This document shows, in pieces, positions 7,281-15,415 of a DNA stretch of 64,000 nucleotides. This DNA is from Pseudomonadota bacterium (GTDB taxonomy: Bacteria > Myxococcota > Myxococcia > Myxococcales > Myxococcaceae). The DNA is taken from NCBI GenBank assembly GCA_023423535.1, contig JAFAFL010000042.1, forward strand, positions 1 to 64,000, written 5' to 3'. The notes below the pieces were generated by a model. The model saw only the letters and a program-made list of their open reading frames with translations. It was not told the origin of the DNA and searched no databases. The position numbers were made by a program, and so were the translations under genes. The stretch's first letter is position 1, and each line of letters begins with the position of its first letter.

Positions 7281-8081
7281 GTGGCGCTGCCGGAAGAACC
7301 CACAGTCATCCTCGAGAAGTACGGACCGTACGTGCGGTCTTTGGCGGCCACCGTCCGCAAGCAGTTCAATTCGACGCTGGAGCTCGACGAGCTCATCGCC
7401 TACGGGCAGATAGGCCTGCTCGAGGCGGCGGAGCGCTACGACCCGAAGGTCGGCGCGAACTTCCTCACCTTTGCCCACTACCGGATCAAGGGCGCGATCT
7501 TCGACGGGCTGAGGAAAATGGGGGTGTTGCGGGGCGGAGACGCCCGGAGCGCCCACGCCGGCGAGCGCGCCAACGCGTACCTGTCCAATGTCGCGGACCG
7601 CGAAATGGGCGGAGGCAACATCGGCCGGTCCATTGTCGATGATGTTGGAGACATCTCGAATGCGGTGACCGGGCTGGCCATGGTCTTTGCGACCAGCCTG
7701 GAGGGGACGGATGGGCTGCAGGTATCGGACGAGTCGATGCCGGCGGACCAGCGGCTGGAGCTCGAGCAGCTCCGGCGGCGGGTGAAGAAGGCGATCGCGC
7801 GGCTCGACGACAAGGAGCGGAAGCTCCTCGAGGGCTACTACTACCAGGGCAAGACCCTGGAAGAGGCGGGCGCGGAGAGCGGGCTGTCGAAGAGCTGGGC
7901 CAGCAGGCTGCACGCGCGGGCCATCGAGAGTTTGAAGCGCATGTTGAGCGAGGAGGAAGAGCTCCCCGCTCTGGACGAAACGAGGAGGACGACACATGGC
8001 CGGACCCACCGCGGGCGTGACCTCAGCAGCCCAGATCGCGCAGCAGAAGCTCCAGCAGGACCCGGCGCAGCAGGCAAATAA
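7281..8081 (+). CDS. Sigma-28 (FliA/SigF-like) family RNA polymerase sigma factor
   Basis: A 266-residue sigma-70 superfamily protein. Region 2 spans about residues 35-80 (LIAYGQIGLLEAAERYDP, FLTFAHYRIKGAIFDGLRK), with the RIKGAIFDGLR block characteristic of FliA/SigB/SigF types. Region 4 lies at about 170-220 (LDDKERKLLEGYYYQGKTLE, then GLSKSWASRLHARAIESLK helix-turn-helix). The start is GTG at 7281. The last 28 codons overlap the next gene by 86 bases in another frame, so the Arg/Gly/Pro-rich tail may be an extension without function. FliA factors recognise -10 elements with GATAA, which are found before the needle-like genes of this locus. Probable role: switching on late secretion genes. 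Confidence 0.85.
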   Translation: MALPEEPTVILEKYGPYVRSLAATVRKQFNSTLELDELIAYGQIGLLEAAERYDPKVGANFLTFAHYRIKGAIFDGLRKMGVLRGGDARSAHAGERANAYLSNVADREMGGGNIGRSIVDDVGDISNAVTGLAMVFATSLEGTDGLQVSDESMPADQRLELEQLRRRVKKAIARLDDKERKLLEGYYYQGKTLEEAGAESGLSKSWASRLHARAIESLKRMLSEEEELPALDETRRTTHGRTHRGRDLSSPDRAAEAPAGPGAAGK

Positions 8082-8565
8082 GACCGGGCCGTCGAAGTTC
8101 GACCAGACGATGTCGCAGAAGGCCGGCGGCGCGCAGGGCGCGAACGGCGTCCAGGCGACGAACGCGACCCAGGCGACCCAGGCCACCACGGCCGCGCAGG
8201 CGGCGAACGCCACGCAGCAGACGCAGGCGGCCCAGGCGGCTTCGCAGGTCCAGAAGTCCGGTCAGGTGGACAAGCTCCGCCCGGACGCGGTGAGCACGAA
8301 GGCGGCGGAGCCGGTGGACCAGAAGCCCTCCACCTCGAAGGTGGCCGAGGGCCTGTCGAAGATGCTCGGCGACATGGAGAAGGGCCAGGGCGTGCTCGAC
8401 AAGCTCATCAACCAGGGCCTGGGCGGTTCGCAGAAGCTGGACAACGGGCAGCTGCTCGCGCTGCAGGCCGGCATGTACAAGTACACGCAGGAGCTCGAGC
8501 TGACCGGCAAGGTGGTGGAGAAGGCGACCACCGGCCTCAAGGACACGCTGAAGACGCAGGTCTAG
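7996..8565 (+). CDS. sctI: Type III secretion inner rod protein SctI
   Basis: A 189-residue protein; the ATG has a GAGGAGG site. The N-terminal two thirds are Gln/Ala/Thr-rich low complexity (ATQATQATTAAQAANATQQT). The C-terminal roughly 60 residues (QLLALQAGMYKYTQELEL, GLKDTLKTQV) match the YscI/HrpB/EscI pattern: a helix with Q.-.Y....EL followed by a short terminal helix ending in Q. SctI forms the adapter/rod between the export gate and needle. It directly precedes sctJ, the usual order. The N-terminal extension makes it longer than typical SctI (about 110-140). It overlaps the end of the sigma factor gene. Confidence 0.8.
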   Translation: MAGPTAGVTSAAQIAQQKLQQDPAQQANKTGPSKFDQTMSQKAGGAQGANGVQATNATQATQATTAAQAANATQQTQAAQAASQVQKSGQVDKLRPDAVSTKAAEPVDQKPSTSKVAEGLSKMLGDMEKGQGVLDKLINQGLGGSQKLDNGQLLALQAGMYKYTQELELTGKVVEKATTGLKDTLKTQV

Positions 8566-8612
8566 TCTTCGCGGAGTGAATCTTCACCCGCTCTCGTCTG
8601 GAGAGCAGCCTG

Positions 8613-8640
8613 GCGCCCCGTTTGGGGCGCTTCGCATTTG
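8613..8640 (+). terminator. Hairpin between sctI and sctJ
   Basis: GCGCCCC (8613-8619), loop GTTT, GGGGCGC (8624-8630), followed by a T-containing stretch TTCGCATTTG. It probably attenuates transcription from the abundant rod protein gene into the ring gene, as seen after the needle-like genes. Confidence 0.7.
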
Positions 8641-8661
8641 TGGTTAAAGTCGCGCACACCC

Positions 8662-9468
8662 ATGTCCCGAATCGTCGTCCTCGCCGCCGCGCTCAGCCTC
8701 TTCGCGCTCACCGGTTGCACGGTGGAGCTGCACCACAACCTGACCGAGAAGGACGCCAACGACATCTACGTCCTCCTGCAGGAGAACGGGATCAACGCGG
8801 GGAAGGAGAAGGACGAGAGCGGCAACGAGCCCGTCTTCACCATCACCGTGCCGAAGCAGGACGCGCCGTCGGCGTACCGGCTGCTCAACGAGTACGCGCT
8901 GCCCCGGCCGAAGGTCGCGGGCCTGAAGATCTTTGCCGACAAGAAGGGGATGATCCCCACCGCCACCGAGGAGCGGGCGATGTTCCTCGAGGCAATGGGC
9001 GGCGAGGTCAGCATGGCCCTGCACAAGATCGACGGCGTGCTCGAGGCGCGGACGATCGTCATGCTGCCGGAGACGAACGACCTCACCCAGCCGGAGAACA
9101 AGCCGGTGAACACCGCGGCGGTGATGGTGAAGTACCGCCTCTCGCCCGAGGGCAAGGCGCCGGTGGACGAGGAGATGATCAAGCGGTTCGTGGCCGCGGC
9201 GCTGCCGGACATGCGGCCGGAGAACGTGTCGGTGGTGCTCAGCCGCGCGGTGCCGCCGGCGGCGTCGTCCCCGCTCGAGTCGCAGATGAAGTCGGTGTTC
9301 GGGCTGCCCATGCCCGCCGGCAGCGCGGCGACCTTCCGCGCCATGGTCCTCTCCGGCGGCATCGTGATCCTCGCCATGGCCGGCTACATCATCTTCTCGT
9401 TCGTGCGCGGCGGCAGCGGCGGTGGTGGCGGGGCCTCGCGTCGCGTCCGCTCCAGGCCCACCGAATAG
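8662..9468 (+). CDS. sctJ: Type III secretion inner membrane ring lipoprotein SctJ
   Basis: A 268-residue YscJ/PrgK/HrcJ family protein, related to flagellar FliF. ATG 8662 gives a lipoprotein signal with lipobox LTGC and Cys19. The ring-building domains follow: LTEKDANDIYVLLQENGINA, SAYRLLNEYALPRPKV, and an EERAMFLEAMGGEVSMALHK block typical of SctJ. A C-terminal transmembrane helix lies at about 228-250 (MVLSGGIVILAMAGYIIFSF), then a basic tail. It forms the inner ring of the basal body. Length is normal for the family (about 240-270). Confidence 0.93.
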   Translation: MSRIVVLAAALSLFALTGCTVELHHNLTEKDANDIYVLLQENGINAGKEKDESGNEPVFTITVPKQDAPSAYRLLNEYALPRPKVAGLKIFADKKGMIPTATEERAMFLEAMGGEVSMALHKIDGVLEARTIVMLPETNDLTQPENKPVNTAAVMVKYRLSPEGKAPVDEEMIKRFVAAALPDMRPENVSVVLSRAVPPAASSPLESQMKSVFGLPMPAGSAATFRAMVLSGGIVILAMAGYIIFSFVRGGSGGGGGASRRVRSRPTE

Positions 9469-9477
9469 CGGCCGGCG

Positions 9478-10818
9478 GTGACCGCCCCGGCAGCAGAGGT
9501 GGCTCCCACCGGCGCTTCGTCCGCGGGCGCAGAGGTCAGCGCGGCGCTCGTCCAGCGCGCCTTTACGGTCTTCGGAGGCCTGGCGGCGTGCGGGGTACTG
9601 CTCGCGGAGCCGTTCATCTGGGCCGGGCTCGCGGGGCTCTTCGTCACGCTGCTCGTCGCGTGGCGCTCCGGACGCGGCGGGGGCGAGCGTCTGCCGCTGC
9701 GTTCGGTCCTCCGCGCCTGCGGCGTCCTCTTCGCCTTCGTGGCGTGGGGGCTCTTCACCGCGGCGCTGGGTGACGCGCGGCTTGGGGGCGCGGTGCTCGC
9801 GAGGCACCTCGACTGGCTGTGGGTGCCGGTCGTGGCGCTGGCGTGGACCCTGGGTGGCCAGAGCGCGCGCCGGGGCATCGCGGTCGCGGCGGCGGGCGTG
9901 TTCCTCCTCTCGTGCCTCGTGGCCGCGCTGCAGTACTTCGGCGTCTGGCCGCCGCTGGAGACGTTCGCCTCCCTCGCGTGGACGAAGCTGCCCTTCCACC
10001 GCATGTACGAGGCCATCCCCGGTGCCGAGGGCCGCTTCATGGGCGGCGGTCTCCTCATGCACCGGCTGAAGTTCAGCCACACCGGCGCGCTGGTGGTGCT
10101 CGGGGCGATGGCGGTGGCGCTGCACGCGAAGGGGGCAGGGCGTGCGGCCGCGATCGCGGTGGCGCTGGTGGGCTTCGGCTCGATCGTCGTCTTTCCGCAC
10201 GCGCGCGCGGTGGTGGGCGCGGTGGCGGGCGCAGGTTTCATCCTGCTCGTCACCTCGAGGCTCGGCTGGAAGAGCATCGCCGCGCTGGCCCTCGGCGGAA
10301 TCCTCCTGTTGTTTTCGGTGGTTGCGCTGCACGACTCCTTCCGTGAGCGCCTCCTCTCGTCGCTCACCGCGGCGGGCAGCGGAGACCGGGGCTCGATCCT
10401 CCAGAGCGGGCTGCGCGCGGCGGCGGAGCACCCGCTGGTGGGAACCGGGCTCGGACGCTTCCGGGTGGGCGAGTGGGCGGCGCCCGAGGCCACCGCGCAC
10501 GTCCGAGAGCACCCCGGCAAGGCGCACAACATCTTCCTCAGCGCCGCGGCGGAGCTGGGCGTGCCCGGCGCGCTGCTGCTCGGCGCGGTGATCGTGTCGC
10601 TGGCCTTCGTCTTCCGTCGCGCGTCTCCGGGACCGGTCCGGTCGCTGGCGGTGGCGGGGCTCGCGTTCTACGCCCTGCTGGGGATGACCCACGACCCGCT
10701 CTTCCACACCGAGGTGTCGCTGGCGTTCATGCTCGTGTTCGGCGCCGGGGTGGGGGCCGCGCTGACCGTGAGCGACCCGCCGCGCCCCGAGGTCGACGGT
10801 CCGCCCGCCCGCGAGTAG
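9478..10818 (+). CDS. O-antigen ligase/Wzy-like polytopic membrane protein
   Basis: A 446-residue protein with about ten predicted membrane helices and a large loop containing HPLVGTGLGRFRVG and HNIFLSAAAELGVPG. Both blocks are characteristic of the O-antigen ligase/polymerase (WaaL/Wzy) superfamily, where the H-N-x-x-L motif is conserved. Such enzymes join glycans from undecaprenyl carriers to lipid A or proteins at the periplasmic face. The GTG start lies 9 bases after sctJ, and the gene is embedded in the secretion operon, which is unusual. It may glycosylate a secreted or surface component or simply be a passenger. The glycan and acceptor are unknown. Confidence 0.8.
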   Translation: MTAPAAEVAPTGASSAGAEVSAALVQRAFTVFGGLAACGVLLAEPFIWAGLAGLFVTLLVAWRSGRGGGERLPLRSVLRACGVLFAFVAWGLFTAALGDARLGGAVLARHLDWLWVPVVALAWTLGGQSARRGIAVAAAGVFLLSCLVAALQYFGVWPPLETFASLAWTKLPFHRMYEAIPGAEGRFMGGGLLMHRLKFSHTGALVVLGAMAVALHAKGAGRAAAIAVALVGFGSIVVFPHARAVVGAVAGAGFILLVTSRLGWKSIAALALGGILLLFSVVALHDSFRERLLSSLTAAGSGDRGSILQSGLRAAAEHPLVGTGLGRFRVGEWAAPEATAHVREHPGKAHNIFLSAAAELGVPGALLLGAVIVSLAFVFRRASPGPVRSLAVAGLAFYALLGMTHDPLFHTEVSLAFMLVFGAGVGAALTVSDPPRPEVDGPPARE

Positions 10819-10899
10819 GCTTCGAGAACCCACCCGCTGTCCCTGCAGGCCGAGGCCGCCCTGGAGCAGTTCTTCACAGCGCTGAACAAGCGGCAGACG

Positions 10900-12780
10900 A
10901 TGCTCCTGCTCACCGCGGTGACGTTCGGCGGGCAGGACTCGGTGGGCATCTTCGACCACCTGCCGGACGACGAGTCGGCGCTGCTCAAGCACCGGGCGCT
11001 GGAGCTTTTGAAGATCCCCCGCGAGAAGCGGATCCCGCTGCTGGTGCAGGAGATCAAGCGGCTCGTCACCACGCGGCGGAACCAGGGCTGGGCGGCGGAT
11101 CCGGAGGCGCTGGCGCGCGTGCTCCAGAAGGAGCGGCCGGCGCTGGTGGAGGTGGTGCTCCGCGCGCTGCCCCAGGGGACCGCGCAGGCGGTGCGAGGGC
11201 TCCTGCCACAAGCCGCGCAGGCGAAGCTCGTGCGTGAGGTGAAGCCGCAGATCCTCAACCTCGTGCGGTGGCGCCTGGAGGAGGCGGTGGGCGCGGGGCG
11301 GAAGCCGGGCTTCAAGTTCTCGGACCTGCTGCTCCTCAAGTCGCGCGAGCTGCTCACCGTGTGCGACCGGCTCGGCGTTCGCGCGCTGGCCCAGGCGATG
11401 GCCGGATTGCCCTCTGCCGAGCGCGAGGAACTCTTCAACAAGCTCGGGCCGGATCTGCGGCCCCTGGCGGTGCGCGCGTCCCAGGCGGCGGCACAGCGGC
11501 CCCTGAGCGAGGGAGACGCGCGGTCGCTCATCGCGATGCACGCCGGTGACCGGGAGCCTTCGGACGCGGTGAGGAGCGCGGGGGCACAGCGGCTCGCGCG
11601 GGCCTGTCTGGCGCAGTCGCCGGAGTTCGCGGCGCGGATCGTCGAGCGCCACCCGGGCGCGATGGGGCAGCTGCTCGTGCGGTGGATCCGCGAGGAGCGC
11701 CCGAAGGTGAACGGCCGCATCGATGGCGGTCGCGCGGACGTGGTGGCGGAGCTCGACCGGCTCGAGCAGAAGGGCGTCATCGACCGTCCGGTGCGACTGC
11801 CTCCGCCGCCGAAGCTGCAGCCGCAGACGCGCGCCTCGGCGGCCCCGCCGGACCTCGTGGCGGCCGCGCAGGCGCCTCGGGCGTCGCTGCCGGGCGGGAA
11901 GCTGCTCGTGCCCGCGCGGCCCTCGACCGCCCGGAGGCCTTCCTCCGCGATCATCTCGCCGGTGCTCGAGCGGCCTCGCACCGCTGAGCGGCCGCGGCCT
12001 TCGATGCCCGGCGTTCCGGTCAGCGGGAGCGGGAGCGGCTTTCCGCAGGCGCCGGCGCAAGGGGGCTCGAGCGTGGGCATGCGCTCGTCCTCGCTGAGCA
12101 GTGCGCCTTCGCATCCCTCCCATCCGTCCCATCCGTCGGGCCCGTCGATCCCCGCGATGAGCACCGGTGAGCGTGCGCGCTTGCCGGCGCCGCGGGTGCC
12201 GCCGGTGCTGGAGCGGTTGAGGCCGCCTTCGCGGGCGGCGGGAGAACCGGTGACGGAGCAGTCGCCGGTGGCGCCGGAAGGCAGCGGCGGTGAGTCGCGC
12301 GCTTCCGGGGCCGGTGGACCGTGGCGGGATCCCATCGCGATGCGGCAGGCCCGTCGTGCCGGTGTGCCGGTGCCGCGCGAGGACGAGCCACGCAGGCGGG
12401 ATCCCATCGCCGAGCGAGAGGCGCGGCGGGCGGGCGTGGGCCGGGCGCCGGAGGATTCGCCGCACGCGCCGCGGCCGCGGGGACCTGCGGACTCGACGAC
12501 GGGCACCGCACCTGGACCTTCGCGGGGCGGGACCGGTTCGCGGATGGGCAGGCCGCGCAGCAACCTCGAGCACAAGGTCGTGAAGGCCCGTCCCGAGGAG
12601 CCCCGGGTGCCCGCCGTCGAAGGGCAGGGCGAGGTCACCACCATGCCCGGCAACATCCGGCGCGCGGGGGGAGATCGCCCTCCTGCCGGCGGAGACAGGA
12701 CCTCGCTGCAGCGCGCGCCTCGCGGGCCCATCCGTCCGGGTGGCGGGCGGGGCGGCGGTTCGCGCGACGGCTCGCGTTAG
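10900..12780 (+). CDS. FliG-like N-terminal domain protein in sctK position, with low-complexity C-terminus
   Basis: 626 residues from ATG 10900. Residues 1-65 (MLLLTAVTFGG, IFDHLPDDESALLKHRALEL, IPLLVQEIKRLV) resemble the N-terminal domain of the flagellar switch protein FliG. Coding-like sequence continues upstream to the previous stop (LEQFFTALNKRQT), but without ATG, GTG or TTG; a CTG start at 10843 or 10837 is possible. Residues up to about 270 are helical. The rest is Pro/Arg/Ser-rich, with SHPSHPSHPS and two RDPIA-R-ARRAGV repeats. It lies between sctJ and sctL, where SctK is usually found; SctK and FliG both link ring to sorting platform or C-ring. Assignment is tentative. Confidence 0.55.
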   Translation: MLLLTAVTFGGQDSVGIFDHLPDDESALLKHRALELLKIPREKRIPLLVQEIKRLVTTRRNQGWAADPEALARVLQKERPALVEVVLRALPQGTAQAVRGLLPQAAQAKLVREVKPQILNLVRWRLEEAVGAGRKPGFKFSDLLLLKSRELLTVCDRLGVRALAQAMAGLPSAEREELFNKLGPDLRPLAVRASQAAAQRPLSEGDARSLIAMHAGDREPSDAVRSAGAQRLARACLAQSPEFAARIVERHPGAMGQLLVRWIREERPKVNGRIDGGRADVVAELDRLEQKGVIDRPVRLPPPPKLQPQTRASAAPPDLVAAAQAPRASLPGGKLLVPARPSTARRPSSAIISPVLERPRTAERPRPSMPGVPVSGSGSGFPQAPAQGGSSVGMRSSSLSSAPSHPSHPSHPSGPSIPAMSTGERARLPAPRVPPVLERLRPPSRAAGEPVTEQSPVAPEGSGGESRASGAGGPWRDPIAMRQARRAGVPVPREDEPRRRDPIAEREARRAGVGRAPEDSPHAPRPRGPADSTTGTAPGPSRGGTGSRMGRPRSNLEHKVVKARPEEPRVPAVEGQGEVTTMPGNIRRAGGDRPPAGGDRTSLQRAPRGPIRPGGGRGGGSRDGSR

Positions 12781-12901
12781 CTCGGACGCAGCCGTCTGGC
12801 GAGGAGGCATCCCGGCGAGCCAGCCCCGGTGAGAACCATGCGGCCGAGCGGGCGTGGACGGGCCGACAGTTCGGGCTAGAGTCGCACCCGAAGGAGCGGA
12901 C

Positions 12902-13573
12902 ATGGCGATCGGGAAGGTGATCAAGGGAGACGCAGCGCCCGCCGAGGCCGTCGGCGAAGCGCGCCCTGTCCTGCGTCCTCCCCGCGCGGGCGTGGTGAAC
13001 GCCGAGGTGTACGAGGCGCACCAGTCCGCACAGGCGATCATCGAGGCGGCAAGGCGGCAGGCGGAGGAGATCGTCGCCGCGGCCGAGGCCGAGAAGGCGC
13101 GCATCCACGAGGAGGCGCAGGCGCAGGGCCGTCAGGAGGGGCTGGCGCAGGTGACCGAGCAGATGGTCCGCGCGCGGCTGCTTCGCACCGAGGTGCTGCA
13201 GAACGCGGAGAACGAGATCCTCGCGCTGGCCTGCAAGGTGGCGGAGAAGATCATCGGCCGGGACCTCGAGCGCAGCCCGGAGCTGGTGGTCGACATCTGC
13301 GCCAACGCCATCGAGAACGTGCGCGGCGCGCAGCAGGTGGTGGTGCGCGTGAACCCGCAGGATGCGGCGATCCTCCGCGAGAAGCGCAAGCGGATGATGG
13401 AGCTCATCGGCCGGGTGAAGGAGATCGCGATCAAGGAGGACTCGGAGGTGCCGCGCTACGGCTGCATCATCGAGACCGACTCGGGCACCATCGACGCGCA
13501 GCTGGCGACGCAGCTGGAGATGCTGCGCAACGTGCTCGTCACCGACAACGCGAAGCGCGAAGGGCCGGCGTAA
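12902..13573 (+). CDS. sctL: Type III secretion ATPase stator SctL
   Basis: 223 residues from ATG 12902, with AAGGAG at 12890-12895. The N-terminal part is followed by a charged coiled coil (HQSAQAIIEAARRQAEEIVA) and the C-terminal FliH/YscL/HrpE domain (ILALACKVAEKIIGRDLERS, VVVRVNPQDAAIL, DSGTIDAQLATQLEMLRNVL). SctL forms the peripheral stalk that connects the ATPase SctN to the sorting platform SctQ. The stop codon is immediately followed by the sctN start, indicating tight co-expression. Size is normal (about 210-230). Confidence 0.9.
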   Translation: MAIGKVIKGDAAPAEAVGEARPVLRPPRAGVVNAEVYEAHQSAQAIIEAARRQAEEIVAAAEAEKARIHEEAQAQGRQEGLAQVTEQMVRARLLRTEVLQNAENEILALACKVAEKIIGRDLERSPELVVDICANAIENVRGAQQVVVRVNPQDAAILREKRKRMMELIGRVKEIAIKEDSEVPRYGCIIETDSGTIDAQLATQLEMLRNVLVTDNAKREGPA

Positions 13574-14884
13574 GTGGCGATCGATCTCTCGCGGTACTAC
13601 CAGCTCATCAAGGAGGCGCAGACCGTCCGCGTGCGTGGCCGCGTGACGGAGCTGACCGGCCTCGTGATCAAGGCCGCGGTGCCCGGCGTGCGCGTGGGCG
13701 AGGTGGTGGAGATCCGCGGCCGCAACAAGAGCTCGGTGCCGGCGGAGGTCGTCGGCTTCCAGAACGAGCAGGTGATGCTGATGCCGCTCGGCGAGCTCGT
13801 GGGCATTGGTCCTGCGAGCGAGGTCATCCCCACCGGTCGGCCGCTGTCGATCAAGGTCGGTGACGGGCTGCTGGGCCGCGTGCTCAACGGGCTCGGGCAG
13901 CCGATCGACGGGAAGCCCTTACCGGCGGGGCTGATGGAGTGGTCGGTCGATCGCGACTGCCCGGATCCGTTCACGCGCCGCCGCATCGAGCGCCCGCTGC
14001 CGCTGGGGCTGCGCTGCGTGGACGGGCTGCTCACCGTCGGCGAGGGACAGCGCATCGGCCTCTTCGCCGGCTCCGGCGTGGGCAAGTCCACGCTGATGGG
14101 ACAGATCGCGCGGAACACGAAGGCGGAACTCAACGTCATCGCGCTCATCGGCGAGCGTGGTCGCGAAGTGCGCGAGTTCATTGAGGATTCGCTCGGCGAG
14201 GAGGGGCTGGCGCGCTCCGTCGTGGTGTGTGCGACCTCCGACCAGCCGTCGCTCGTGCGTCTGCGCGCGGCCTACGTGGCCACGGCGATCGCGGAGTACT
14301 TCCGGGACCGCGGCGGCAACGTGATGTTCATGCTCGATACGGTCACGCGACTGGCGCGAGCGCAGCGTGAGATCGGCCTCGCGGTGGGTGAGCCGCCGGC
14401 GCGTCAGGGCTATCCGCCGTCCGTGTTCTCCATGCTGCCGCGGATCCTCGAGCGGACCGGCAACTCGGACAAGGGCTCGTGCACGGCGATCTACACGGTG
14501 CTCGTGGCGGGCGGTGACATGGAGGAGCCCATCGCCGACGAGGTGCGCGGTATCCTCGACGGTCACTTCATCCTCAACCGCGCGCTCGGCGAGCGAAACC
14601 AGTGGCCGGCGATGGACGTGCTCGCGTCGCTGTCGCGTGTGATGAGCGGGATCGCCTCGCCGGAGCACAAGCGCGCGGCGGGCAAGCTGCGCGAGACGCT
14701 GGCGACCTACGAGAAGCAGCGCGACCTCATCCTCCTCGGCGCGTACGTGTACGGGACCGACCCGAAGACGGACTACGCGATCGACAAGTACGAGGAGATC
14801 ATCAACTTCCTCAAGCAGGCCACGGAGGAGAACGCCGAGTTCGAAGAGACGGTGCAGCGCCTCATCGACCTCTTCGCCGACTGA
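13574..14884 (+). CDS. sctN: Type III secretion ATPase SctN
   Basis: 436 residues, GTG start abutting the sctL stop. It belongs to the FliI/YscN family of hexameric ATPases that unfold substrates and detach chaperones. Walker A is GLFAGSGVGKST near residues 163-174; the catalytic-glutamate region is LIGERGREVREFIED; Walker B is VMFMLDTVTR; and the family signature PARQGYPPSVFSMLPRILER follows. An N-terminal beta-barrel domain precedes the nucleotide-binding domain, and the C-terminal helical domain ends near DLFAD. Length matches the family (430-450). It is among the most confidently assigned genes of the locus. Confidence 0.97.
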   Translation: MAIDLSRYYQLIKEAQTVRVRGRVTELTGLVIKAAVPGVRVGEVVEIRGRNKSSVPAEVVGFQNEQVMLMPLGELVGIGPASEVIPTGRPLSIKVGDGLLGRVLNGLGQPIDGKPLPAGLMEWSVDRDCPDPFTRRRIERPLPLGLRCVDGLLTVGEGQRIGLFAGSGVGKSTLMGQIARNTKAELNVIALIGERGREVREFIEDSLGEEGLARSVVVCATSDQPSLVRLRAAYVATAIAEYFRDRGGNVMFMLDTVTRLARAQREIGLAVGEPPARQGYPPSVFSMLPRILERTGNSDKGSCTAIYTVLVAGGDMEEPIADEVRGILDGHFILNRALGERNQWPAMDVLASLSRVMSGIASPEHKRAAGKLRETLATYEKQRDLILLGAYVYGTDPKTDYAIDKYEEIINFLKQATEENAEFEETVQRLIDLFAD

Positions 14885-14923
14885 CGCTGACCCGGACGCT
14901 GCTGCCTACTGGAGGTCACCCCC

Positions 14924-15415
14924 ATGCCTTCGCCCTACCGGTTACAGACCCTGCTCGAGATCCGGCAGCGCGCCAAGGAGGCGGCGGAGGCCGCGTTCGC
15001 GGAGAGCCTGCAGGCGCTGGCGAAGGAGAAGGCCGCGCTGAAGGCGCTGGAGGAGGACCTCGAGCGGCGGAAGGCGGAGCGGAAGGAGAAGGTGATGGCC
15101 TACCTCGCCGAGGTGATGCGCAAGGGCGCGGGCGCGGGCGGGCTGAACATGATGCACCGCTTCGAGCAGCGCCTGAAGGACGAGGAGGCGCAAGTCGCGC
15201 TGGAGATCGAGCGCCAGAAGGACGCGGTCGCCGCGGCGGAGCGCCTGGTGGAGCAGCGCCGGATGGAGATGGCCGAGGCGGCGAAGGAGCTGAAGGCGAT
15301 CGAGAAGCACAAGGAGACCTGGCTCACGGAGCGCAAGAAGGAGCGGGAGATGCGCGAGGACCTCGTGCAGGAAGAGATCGGCAACACGCTGCACCTGATG
15401 CGGAGCCGCAAGTGA
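14924..15415 (+). CDS. sctO: Type III secretion ATPase stalk protein SctO
   Basis: A 163-residue, almost entirely coiled-coil protein rich in Glu, Lys, Arg and Ala, preceded by a GGAGG site. It begins with the YRLQTLLEIRQRAKEAAEAA pattern of the FliJ/YscO family, and further helices fit the two-helix hairpin of FliJ. SctO inserts into the SctN hexamer and contacts the export gate SctV. Position after sctN and size (150-165) are canonical. Its stop overlaps the sctP start (GTGA). Confidence 0.85.
   Translation: MPSPYRLQTLLEIRQRAKEAAEAAFAESLQALAKEKAALKALEEDLERRKAERKEKVMAYLAEVMRKGAGAGGLNMMHRFEQRLKDEEAQVALEIERQKDAVAAAERLVEQRRMEMAEAAKELKAIEKHKETWLTERKKEREMREDLVQEEIGNTLHLMRSRK

Noticed and set aside
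8644..13104. Very long open frame on the minus strand across sctJ, the ligase-like gene and the FliG-like gene
   Set aside because: It lies antisense to well-supported genes, is rich in Arg, Ala, Gly and His, and shows no domain. Such frames arise from the high third-position GC of the real genes.
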